The notes below the pieces were generated by a model. The model was not told the origin of the DNA, searched no databases, and was given only the letters and a program-made list of their open reading frames with translations. From Bactrocera neohumeralis (Eukaryota; Arthropoda; Insecta; Diptera; Tephritidae), in assembly GCF_024586455.1 (NCBI RefSeq), contig NC_065919.1:8035368-8099367 (forward strand): 64,000 nt of DNA, written 5' to 3'. Within the stretch, counting starts at the first letter, position 1, and each line of letters opens with the position of its first letter. The position numbers were made by a program, and so were the translations under genes. Below, piece by piece: positions 49,521-60,689 of this stretch.

Positions 49521-50120
49521 GGTGTAATAGAACTTAATAAGACAAATAAAATTTCGATCGTTTGAAATCCGTAAACCCATGTAACCCATTAACATAGAAA
49601 ACGTAATTTTTTAACCAGACTTTCTCAAAAGAGTTTGTCCTCTCCCTCTCCGTTTCTTATCTAATCAAGAGTCATTAGATTAAGGATATTCCGAAGTACG
49701 TTAAACTTCGGTTTGCTTATGCCGTTTTGCATTGACAATCTCTGTTTTTAGCGATCCATCAAAGATTGTACAACACTATATTTCGAGAACTTATCAGTAA
49801 TATCAACTCTGCAAATTCTTGGTATTTTGCTAAAATGAAATAACATTGTAAATGAAAAGGGGATGCACTGTGAAATCTTCCAAGGAAAGAGGAAATGAAA
49901 TTAGTGGCAATTGTGTCAACCATCTCATCAGAATCAAGACTATATGCGCACTATTTTCATGGAAGTTACATAGTATTCATTCAACTCATACATACTTCAT
50001 ATTGTTGAAACGTAATCGGTCTCGAAACCTACTCATATTCGGTCAACTAGCGTGGTGGCGTAGCAGAATTCCACAAAACTATTCGCGGAATATTTCAAAT
50101 TACTCTGAAGACAACAACAC

Positions 50121-50274
50121 TATATGTGACCTGGTCTACGGAAAGGGGGCTTAGGTGTCAAAAAAAGGAGAACAATTAATGAGATAACGAGAAACTGACG
50201 ATTATTTTTAACAGCTTTTCCCAGAAAACTAGTTTTCGCGCGTTAGCTCCCTTTTCGTGGACCAGGTCACATAT
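50121..50274. mobile_element. 154-bp inverted-repeat miniature element
   Basis: The left end reads TATATGTGACCTGGTCTACG, and the right end, inverted, TATATGTGACCTGGTCCACG. Over 31 bp the two ends agree at 28 positions. The interior is short and non-coding. The superfamily is not settled, because the TATA at the border may be part of the repeat or of the target. Confidence 0.8.
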
Positions 50275-50749
50275 ACTATATTATCCAAACAACAGCACCT
50301 GTCGCCTATAAAGAGGACTATTGCTGTACGCAATGCCAAAAGAGAGATACAAGGTGAACCATATGAGAGTTATGATTTTTCCTTTGAAATAAAGGTATGC
50401 ACATAAATATAAACTCAGCATTGGAAATATGCAAATAAATAACAATAAAATATAATGGATCTCTGAACGCTGTACACAAACTCTCTCACACAAGTGCGTA
50501 TCTGCTTATGTACGTATACATATGTACATATGTCTAAGGATATTTCAATAATCCCTGCAGGTTCACAATATCTGCAGTACATCGTTCAATACTATCTTAC
50601 TGGTTTTTAAGTTACTTACTTTTTTTATGTACAACAACTTCCTTCTTTATAAGATGAGATTTATGTGCGAATATCTTTGCTTACAACAACTTCGCAAGGT
50701 TCGCAAACTTGTATGTGCCGCAGAGCTTAAGAAGTAAGTGCATGTGTAT

Positions 50750-51107
50750 TAGAGCGGATTGATTTATAGGAAGCCAAAAAAACGGAAAAATTGTGTATGG
50801 CAGAAGTTTGGCAATCTTCGGATCGTTCTTAACAGCTTTGTCTAAGAAAATATCGGTCTAAAACCGGTTTCTTTATATACATTGGAGAACTATTCTGCAA
50901 AATTACAAACATTGAGCTTTTCATGGAAGGCATTAACCGGAAAAAGTCTGAGTAATCGGTTGTATTAGAGAGATATGTTATAGTTGTACGATTTCCAAAA
51001 ATAAATGTGTATGATCCCGAAAAATTAAATTTCATCTCAAATATCGATGGCTCGAAACCACTTATGCCGCATACGCGATTTTATAGAAAAAAAATCGACC
51101 TGCTCTA
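50750..51107. mobile_element. hAT-type miniature element, 358 bp
   Basis: The ends read TAGAGCGGATTGATTT and, inverted, TAGAGCAGGTCGATTT. The element is flanked on both sides by ATGTGTAT (50742-50749 and 51108-51115), an exact 8-bp direct repeat. An 8-bp duplication with a repeat starting TAGAG fits the hAT superfamily. No transposase is encoded. Confidence 0.78.
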
Positions 51108-51115
51108 ATGTGTAT

Positions 51116-53570
51116 ACGCGTAGATAAGTGGTCTTACGAATCTCTCTCGAAATTTATATATTTTCATTTTATCGAAATTCGTTTCATTATTTCGTGATTA
51201 GATTTAATTAACAGACACACTAACAACACATTTAAGTGCCTACTATACTCAAGCTACATATCTTTCTTAACTTATACATAAAGATTTTCTTTTCAACTTC
51301 ATAACATTTATTATTTTACAGAACCGCCTGCATGAAATTTAAATACGTTCTAATACTCCAATTCAAAGGCAACACCTACAGTAAAGTCCGCTTAAGTAGC
51401 TCACGCTAAGCGGCTTGTTACCAGAGCAGGGCAGAAGGAAATATAAATAAAGTCTGCAAGACATAAATTTATAATGCAAGGAATCGAAGGCTTAAGAGGC
51501 AGCCGAAGACGAAGTCGAAGCAGCAGACAAGCTTAAACAGCGCGCTGCAGCACAAATCAAGCGGAAGGCAATAACCCCTACGCTTTAGCTGTGTTTAGCC
51601 AGAAGACGTGTGCAGCAACAACACTTTGAGCGCCCATTATCCACAGGATAGCAGGAATGAAGGAAGGAATTCTGTAATACCGCCAGCATGTAATACAAGA
51701 CGCCCACAATATAAAAAAAATGAAAACAACAAAGCAGAATGGAAAGGAGAACGCAGTGGTAATAAAATAAAATCGTCAGACACCGAAACATAAATAGAAG
51801 GCGGAAGCAAGCAGCACACACTTACCGGGGCTATTTGCAATCGCTGATAACCCTCAGCAGCAAAACAGGATATTGGGTGCGCGCATACGACACAAGGATC
51901 AACCATTTGCACACAAACCTAAAGCGCGCACAAAGTCCACACATGAAGGGGTTGTTGCATGTTGGCATGTCATGTCATGTCGAGCATACGTCTGCGATGT
52001 ATCAGCGTTACTCATAAGCATTTACGAGATATAAGCATATCAGCTTACGAATATAACTTAATATTTTAGTATCTTATTTTATTTCTTTATTTCCTTTCAT
52101 GCTGTTTTGCGCACAGTCCACCTCCCGCACCACCGCCGAACAAGCCAACGAGCTACCCTCGTGCTTTTGTGCTGCCACTGCATAAGCGCGTGCGTGTATA
52201 TGTATTGGTGTGTGTCAGTGTGGCAGCAGACAGGTTTGCTGCGTCTATTGTGCCACATGCAACAGCAAGGGTCGCCCAAGCAGTGTCGCTATTTCACGCT
52301 TGCTTTGGCAAAATTCCGCCATGACGTTGGAAAAATAAAGCAGAGAACGAGCGTGTAAATAATACAAGCAGACTTTCATAATATTTTACATTCACATACT
52401 TTTATTTTCATAGCGTCGAATATGTTTAACTGTGTGTATGCGTGTGTCTGTTTCTTGTCAAAGCGACAAAGGAAACAAAAGTGAAAATGTGGCAACACAC
52501 AGAGAAAAAAGAGTGAAAATTTTGATTTGTGTAACTAAATAGCATTACAAGTGCTAAATAGACGCTCGCATCGCATTGTTGGCTCCACTACCTATACACA
52601 CACAGGCAGGCCAAGTGTTGGCGCGCGTTGCCTGTGGTGCGCGGTGCTTGGCAGTTGTCATTAGAGTAAGTTGCGTCAGGATATTTGGAGCGGAACGCAA
52701 ATTGAGACAAAGAAGAATATGAGCTGGCTGTTTGACGCATAAATATATCAAATATAATACATAGGCGTGTATATAAACATAAGTATTTACATATGTGTAT
52801 ACACGTATGTAGGCAAATACGCTGCTATCGCGTCCATAACAAAGTAATAACAATAAGCATAGTTAGTTGTAGACTCTCAGTTTCCCTGCTTTATATATAA
52901 AAAAATTATATAAAAAAATGTATAAACACAGCCACTAAACACAGCTATACTATATATATATGTGCTGTGCGCTATAGCGTCTTCTATGTGGCATGCTTGT
53001 AGGCGTAGAAGCGCTCAGCGCGTGCGCTGCTAATGATTTGTAAATAATCTCCACCGAACATGAGTGTCAATTCTCTGTCAGAATTTGCACTCTCCACTGC
53101 ATTTGTGTGTGTATACATATGTATAGTTCTGTGTGTGTTTGTTTAAGGATGATAGTGTCAGCTATTTCTCTATTACAACACTCCTGCGCTGGCTAACGCA
53201 TAACAATGTTTGCTTTGATTTTCTTGTATTTGCAACAGTGAAATTTATATGTCGTTTGTAGAGCTTCAAATGACAAATGAGCAAACAGATTTTTCCGCTT
53301 ATTATTTTAATATTTATTTATATACTTTTCATATATAGTATGCATAGACGAGTATATATACATATGTGTATTTTTGCCTGTGAGCGGTAGATAGATTAAT
53401 ATTCTTTATTTATTTTCGGAAATCTATCAAAATAAATATTTATTTTCAATATGGGTGTAAGCTCTAAGAGAGCAAGTGGTTTTGTAGAACATGTAACATG
53501 TTTCCAGCTCAATGAGACTAATTTTGGATTTACAACTTTCTTTTGCCTTCTATTTTTATTTGTTATTTGT
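51116..53570. other. non-coding DNA, nothing recognised
   Basis: No gene is supported. The short frames at 51.6-52.9 kb overlap on both strands and lack motifs. Confidence 0.5.
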
Positions 53571-53572
53571 TA

Positions 53573-54048
53573 TTACTTTGTTTTATTTAATTTAACTTTA
53601 TTTAATTTAATTTAATTTATATTAATTTAATTTAAATTATTTTATTTTATTTTATTTAATTTATATAAGTTTATTTTAAATTAATTTAATTTTATTTTAT
53701 TTAATTTAACTTAGTTTCATTTTATTTGAAAATCGATATCCATGGACTTATTCTATCAAGTTTGGTATGTGATATTACACTGAATTATTATATCACATGA
53801 AGAAAGTGGGCGAAATCGTATAAAAACCACGGGTACTTCCCATATAACACAATTTTAAATTCCACCTGAAAATTTAATTTATGTAATTTAATTAATTTAA
53901 TTTAATCTAATTTAATTTAATTTAATTTAATTCAATTTAATTTAGTTTAATTTAATTTAATTTAATTTAACTAAATTTAATATAATTTAATAAAAATTAA
54001 TTTATTTAATTTAATTCAATTTAAATTAATTTAATTTCATTTCATTTG
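53573..54048. repeat. TTTAA pentanucleotide array with an inserted repeat fragment
   Basis: Degenerate TTTAA/TTTTA pentamers occupy about 53573-53745 and 53872-54048. The insert of about 125 bp between them contains AAGTTTGGTATGTGATATTA and CGGGTACTTCCCATATAAC, words related to the repeat at 55735-56040 (AAGTTTGATATGTAATAGTA). Confidence 0.75.
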
Positions 54049-54049
54049 A

Positions 54050-55730
54050 GGCCAATTTTACTTTTAATAATTTGGCTTTAGCGCCAACTAGAGATAATAA
54101 ACTTAAAGAGCGGTGGGCATTAATAAACATTACTTTTTATAAAAGAATATTGAATTTTAGAAAATAAAATTGCTGAAAAATAAAATTTAAAAATAATATA
54201 TATAAAATTTTGGTAAAACCTATTAAAATAGTAATTATCGACCAAAAAGAAAAAAATCAAAATTTTCGAAAAAATTTTAATCGGTAGACAATGTAACCAT
54301 AGCGAATTACAAAAACATGACCTTAATAAATGTGAAAATAAATCAGCGACTAAAGTTGAACGAATGTGACAAATGAAGCAAGCCGACATTATCTTTGATT
54401 TTGCTTTTTAGCGCCCACGGCGACGTTGTCAAACACTCAAAGCTTATGTATATCCAAACATCGCGAGCAAATTATATACCTGCAAATCACAGAAATACTC
54501 ACTTATGTGGCCCAAAGACGCTGAAATCCATAAATTAGTTTTACGAGCTTCTTGCGCTTTCTACTCACTTAATCTGCCTCATGCTGATAAAGGTGCACAC
54601 ATATATCCATACACCTGTGGATTTTTGGAGGCATGTAGACAGATTTGTTTTTAAATACAACTAAAGTTGGAGAGTATATACATAAGTATGTACAAACATA
54701 TTATATAAATTATAATTTTATGTTTGTATATACTTACGTACATCCGCAAAATCGATTGTATGCTGTTATTAAAACACGCAAACAAACAACAGGGTATGCG
54801 TGACTTCTCATGGTGTTATTGCCTTTTGCAATCTATTATTACCCATTAAGTGCGTTTGTGGAGCTTTAAGCCTGATAATCATAATTCATTGCAAACTCGC
54901 CACTGAACTCGCACTCGAAAAGCCACGTCCACTTGTAATGTGGCACGTGCATTTCGCGCGTTGCTTAAGCATCCACAATGCCAATAACAACACATGTATA
55001 ACAGCAATAAATAGCAAGAGCGCTGCTTAAGCCGTATGCCTAGCCAAAGTCGAGTCAAATAATATGATTTCTTGTTAAAAATTTCATTTTCATATCTTAC
55101 TCATTTTGTTTTTCAATTTTTATTTGACACTTTATTGTTTCACAGCTTTTTTATGCGCTTGCATTTCTATTAAATAATAATATTTTTCAATAATTTGCCG
55201 ACGTTGAGAGTCACTGTGCCATTGTTGAAGCTCAAGCCAACGTTTTTCGTATATATCAATCATTATGTGTCGAATGAAACGCTGACAAATGCATTTGTTA
55301 ATGAACCTGATTGCCAAATAATGTTGTAAATAATACTTTATTTCGTAATAATTTATTTCCACGTTTTCTCAACTTCTCTTAATCTTCTTTCGCTGTTCGA
55401 AAGTTAAGCTGTATTACACTTTATAATGCTTACTCAGCATCGAGTGCTTTATTTATTGCTCAAAATTTACATTTCCATACATATGCAAGTGTGTGTGTGT
55501 GCATATAACTGATTGATGTGTGCTAAATCGAAATTTATGTTACCTCGCTTTGGCTAGTTGGTCAATAATAAGGCGGTCAGCGCACAGTGTTATGGCGTTG
55601 TTTATAAAGGGCAATAAGGAACTTGAAATACAGAACATAAGAAGGTTTGAGTGTGTGAAATTTTAGGAAAATGAGAAGTTCTCACCCTCAATAAGGTTCA
55701 ACTTTTACTAGTTGCTGCAAATGCAAGGTA
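54050..55730. other. non-coding DNA, nothing recognised
   Basis: AT-rich; no gene or repeat family identified. Confidence 0.5.
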
Positions 55731-55734
55731 TGGA

Positions 55735-56335
55735 GCACCTAAAAGAAATTTTAAAATGGGCGTGGCTCCGCCCATCATTAAATCATTAAAGCTAAGAAGA
55801 GCTTTATAGGAACCATTGTCAAACACCCACATTAAGCTGAAAATATATTATCTCGTGACATACTCTACCGATTTTAACCAAGTTTGATATGTAATAGTAC
55901 CCTGAAATTCTTACATCATCACATACAAACTCCAAATATGTGCAGCCCAGTGCGTATGACTGATCTGTGAGATATACCATTGTAATTCGGCGAAAATGTT
56001 TCTTTCAAAATAATATACCCAATATACTTGTACCTAATATAACTACTATGGAGCCATATGTTAGTAGTTCACGTAATTGAGGAAAGTTCTCTGCGCGCTA
56101 ATTACTTGGGAATGACTAGAATCGATTCTTTTACATATGACTCAAGCAGCTCACGACTTCCAGTCTTAAACCAAGTATCCTCTGGGTAACCAAAAAACAT
56201 CCGACTGGCGCGGTGTTGTAAACTCGGCTATAACCGCGTAAGCGGTGTCTACGTCAATAAAGAAGCAGAAGAATATACATACCTAATAGAAAGATTTTCG
56301 AACTTCCAGCTGCTATAAAGTTTTGCCTACGCCTT
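55735..56335 (+). repeat. dispersed repeat interrupted by a LINE composite
   Basis: The left part has AAAATGGGCGTGGCTCCGCC and ACCGATTTTAACCAAGTTTG. The right part (56272-56335) has ATATACATACCTAATAGAAA and ATTTTTCGAACTTCC-like words that are also found at 58265-58310. The two parts are separated by the RTE-derived composite at 56118-56271. The class is unknown. Confidence 0.5.
56118..56271 (+). mobile_element. RTE-derived head-to-tail composite, about 154 bp
   Basis: The first part, with CTCAAGCAGCTCACGACTTC, AAACCAAGTATCCTCTGGGT and ACATCCGACTGG, matches the head block of the LINE relic at 20250-20335. At GCGCGGTGTTGTAAACTCGG it passes straight into the LINE tail (AACCGCGTAAGCGGTGTCTA), with an AAGAAGCAGAAG end. 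All coding sequence is missing. It could be a deletion product or a small non-autonomous element that parasitises the LINE. Confidence 0.7.
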
Positions 56336-56339
56336 ATTA

Positions 56340-57800
56340 AATATTATTAAAGAATTTTAAGCATCGCAGAAATAAATAATTAAATTTATATATTTTTTGA
56401 TATTCCAATGTAATTCAATTATGCCATAGACTACCAAAATACCATAGACCACAAAAATAAGTAATTTAAAATGTTTTTTTTTTTTTTTATTAAAACAAAT
56501 AAAATAATATCATTGCAATGTTTTTATTTGAAAGCGCGAAATTTAATACTTAAATTGCCAGCCAGAAATGTGCAAAGCATGTTTGAACATATTTATGTTA
56601 TGAAATACTTGTCTGTAAGGCCATTAAAAATTTAATGCTACCGTAGTCTAGTAATTCAAAATATTGTTTTTTTTTTGGCTAAAATATTCACTTTATTTTA
56701 AATTATTTTAATTTTTTCTCTCCATTATCATATATTTTTTCTAGATTTTGGGGTTATTATAACCCAAAACACAAAAAAAAAAGATGTATTAACACATTTA
56801 GTTTAACATTTAGCTCTAAACTTATGACACCTACTAATTGATTTTTATTCGCTTTTTTAGTACAATAAATTAGTTAGTTTATTTTTGTTGTTTTTGTTTT
56901 TTTTTATATTTTTTACACACAACATATACCCACATCGCCGTAAACACTCCACTATCTCTTATCTCCGCAGCGGCAGCGTTCGTTACATTTGTTTTAATTA
57001 TTATTTTCGTTTTTTTGTCCAAAGGGTTACGCAGATTTTTACCATCGCCTGCTGGTGCAATGAAACTTTATTATGTGCTTCACTTTATTTACTGAAACCA
57101 ATTAGCGTTATCATTTCAACAGCAGCCTAATCGTTTTATCGCCTCGACTCTTTTGTTTTGTTTTTGCTTAGAAAGTGTGGGTAGGCATGCATACAAACAT
57201 AAGTATATCTAAGCCCACATCCATATAGAACCTTTGGGTTTGCGGCTATATTTGCTTTGTAATATCGAGCATTACACAACAACAAAGTGCTGAGGAAGCC
57301 ATTTGATAAGCCACATAAATTTGAAAGGTACATTTTTAAATTAATTAATCGTTTTGTAATCGATGCTATCAAATGTTAAGTGCTTAAGTTTGCTGCAATT
57401 GATAGTTAACCACTTTCGTTGTCACTGTAAAATAATTGAAAGCTTAGATACGAAAAATATATCAATTCAATAGTCTAATTATATTTAAAACTCAACAAAA
57501 AGTATTAAAATTTTTTTTTTTATGAAAAAGTCTTGCATATACATATATGAGCGTTAATTTAATATATATATATACTATATTTTTTTTTGTCCCACTGTAA
57601 CCAGATAAATATGCTCAAGTTTTTATACTTTTCACTTGTTTGTAGAAGTGTTTTTTTTTAAGGCTTAGCAAACAAAAAATAAAAAAGAAAAATATTGTCT
57701 ATCCAAATATAAACAGCTAACTTGTGGCACTTGCAAAGCAGCAAAAAGTACGAGTTAACCGAAAACTTACAAATTGCCATAACTAAGACCGCCCTCTAAC
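56340..57800. other. AT-rich non-coding DNA
   Basis: Long T and A runs occur (for example near 56475, 56668, 57510 and 57580). No gene is supported. Confidence 0.5.
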
Positions 57801-57819
57801 AATATTACTCACTCCCCAT

Positions 57820-58335
57820 ATAACGGTACAGGTAAAAAATAATAATTTTACTAGTTAAATTGCACCGCCCACTTTTAGGTGAAATCACACAGCTCGAGAC
57901 CGATGTCAACCATGGCATGTGACATTCCTGTGACATTGTTATTTCGCAGTGCGAAATCGGATGACAGCCACGCCTACTTCTGATTCTTTCCTTTCGAGTG
58001 TACAAATCAAGAAGCAGTTAGTATAACTATATACAACTTTTCACGAATATTCCCTTTAGAGTATGCCACCTTACGACCAATAAATTATCCAAATCCAACA
58101 AAAACAGTTGAAGACCCTAGGTACCGAATATTTGGACCCCAATACTTTTAGTTGATTTTTAACAGACATATTGACCAATGTATAGTTAAAATTCAGGGAG
58201 ATTCCTTTCCTGATAGTAATAGTATGTATGTGTGTCAATGGATCGAATCAGGTCAATACTTCCCTCATATACCTAATACTCGTATAAAATTTTTCGAACT
58301 TCCGGATGACTTTATACCGCATATATCGGTTAATA
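57820..58335 (+). repeat. dispersed repeat related to the one at 55.7-56.3 kb
   Basis: It contains TTGCACCGCCCACTTTTAGG, GTGACATTCCTGTGACATTG, AGACCCTAGGTACCGAATAT and, near the end, ATATACCTAATACTCGTATA and TTTTTCGAACTTCCGGATGA. The last two blocks also end the repeat at 56272-56335. The small frame at 58152-58340 lies inside it and is not a credible gene. Confidence 0.45.
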
Positions 58336-58599
58336 AGTAATTTATCTTAAAACAAAATGATTGAATTGGTTGTCACAAAAATTTATAAATTTATATGGAA
58401 CCAAAATTTCTTAATAGAAAGAGTTAAATAAGTTTTCCTTTGTAATGAGTCACTTAGAGCCTTTAAGCATGCATAATTTCATTATGCTAAAACATTAAGA
58501 GGTAGTAAACAGTAGTGTAATCTTTTTTCAAATTTTTTTTTTTTTTTTTTGCATTTTCTGTTCTCTTAAACCCTTAGAATTAATGTAGAAACCCACTTT

Positions 58600-59150
58600 A
58601 CCATTGGAAGGTTTCGGAAAAGGCCTAAAAATAATAATACCGCGCGACGTTCGGAGCGCTCGGAGTGCACACCTCAAACTTTAAACGCGTTTTTCTCAAA
58701 CACACACTTTTTTAAACTGGCGGACATGATTCTGGACGAACTACTCTCCCGATTTGCTTACTTTTTTTTTAATGTTCACAAAACACCTGGCTATCGTCCC
58801 TATATAATTTTATAATTTATTGACACTGTTATGACAAAATTTATGTAAAAAAACGTGGGGAAGAATTACAAAAAAAAAGCGTTAATTACTTTTTTATTTA
58901 TCAATATTTTTTCATGATTCTAGTAGGAATGATAACCATTCTCGTGGCTCGTACTTTTTAAGAATAAATTGGGTTTTTGATGATCCAAACATGAGAAATC
59001 GTGTCCGCCAGTGAAAAAACGCATCTCATTTATCCATCTCCGGCAGATGTCATCAAACAATTCCGAAAAAATTTGTTTATACACTTCATGATATAGCTCA
59101 TGATATGCGAAAACAGTGCTATTGTGGAACAAAAATTTCTATAAAAAAAA
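58600..59150 (-). other. unexplained segment with a 70-residue frame
   Basis: The minus-strand frame at 58920-59132 (EVYKQIFSELFDDICRRWIN, then HDFSCLDHQKPNLFLKS) has a more protein-like composition than most short frames here. GC-rich CGCGCGACGTTCGGAGCGCT lies at 58641. I do not recognise a family. It may be a fragment of a transposon gene or a chance frame. Confidence 0.25.
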
Positions 59151-60636
59151 AATGTCAAAAAGCAGGCCAGATTACCCCAATGATCCCTTAAAGAAATAAA
59201 ATTTGTGAGTTATCAAAAAATATTTCGCATTTCAATAAAAAAATTAAATAATAACAAAATTGTTTCAACTACAAAATTGTTCTAAATATTCAATTTTTGG
59301 TACTAGTTGCCATTCAAGCACAAGTCTCCAGAGAAATTTGTCGAGGCAGTCAACGTTAGCGCCTTGAATTTATAAATTGTGATTTTAGTTTGTGAATTAT
59401 GCATTTCCACTTACATATATGTACATACTATACATGTGTGGTATATGGTATCTTAAAACCACATAAAATCATTTGAATCTGTATAGTATTTATTAGCTAT
59501 TTTGTATTTTGCTTGGCACCGCCAGCGCTTTGTTAAGTTTTTCGAATAACGTGAGCGTGTTAATGCGAGCGTGAAGCAATAGAAATCTGATATTTAGTAA
59601 ATGTGCATCATGTATTCCGGTAACTGCTTATATACTTACATACATATGTACTAAATATATATAATATACACGAACTATACTCAGTGTGCTTACTCGTATT
59701 TGTTAATGTGGAAATGCACACTTTTGCATCGCTTGTTTTTGTACTTTGGCGGCTTTGGTTATTGCATTACACACTTTATTCCCAGTTTCTGTGACTATTA
59801 GTGAGTGTTGCCTTTCGTCGAAGCAATCTGTGACTGGGTGACGTATTTATATACGTACATAGTTACATATTTACAAGTTCAGTGATTTGTTGTAACTTTT
59901 TTGCAACTTAATATCTTTCCACCGGCTGCGCTTTGTTGATTAGCGTGTTCGATTCACAACACCTACTTGGGAAATTTTGTATAATTTTAATATTTTCGTG
60001 CTAACAAAACTGTTATATAGTAGAAAAACATGAAGAAAAAATAAAAATAAAGTATTTATCGCTTACATCTCTCACGGTTAGATGTTTCTATGATGATTTG
60101 GATACACTGACTTAATCTTTCAGCATGTTGAAAATGTGAGAATATTTTTTTCTAATGATTTGTCAAGATTTCTCAAGGAGGAACTTCATAATATACGAAT
60201 AAGTTAGAATTTGTAGTAAGATATGATTACTGTTATTACGCAGGATCAGACTTCGAGCCGTCAGTTGATTTAACATAGTTGAGAAAAATTCGGGTTGATA
60301 TGCGAACGAAAATTCTTGATTGTTTTTGTTTTAACGGCAGAATTCTGCCAAGTTGACAGCCCTTGGCCGGATAAAAATGCGGTTACTTAGACCCCACTGT
60401 CGTTTGAACAGAAATTATTGGTAGTGTTCCTCAGTATTCTCCATGTACGTATGTATATCTAAAACAATCGCTTTCGGTTAGAAATTTAAAGGCTCCGATC
60501 ATATTATTATAAGATCCATCAGCTCATGGAAGTCGACTAAAAGCTAGTGGGTCCCTCCAAAAAGGAAAGTTCGGTTTTCAGTCTATGTTTGAGGTACCAA
60601 ACAACTTCTCTTTCTCCTTATCCTTGTCTCTTTTCT

Positions 60637-60640
<4 letters not shown>
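59150..60640. other. non-coding DNA, nothing recognised
   Basis: No gene or repeat family identified. Confidence 0.5.
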
Positions 60641-60681
<41 letters not shown>

Positions 60682-60684
60682 CTC
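60641..60684. repeat. (CT)n microsatellite
   Basis: About 18 to 20 CT units, with a CT-rich lead-in from about 60610. On the other strand this is a (GA)n run, which in flies can bind GAGA factor; no other promoter signal is linked to it. Confidence 0.85.
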
Positions 60685-60689
60685 TTTAG

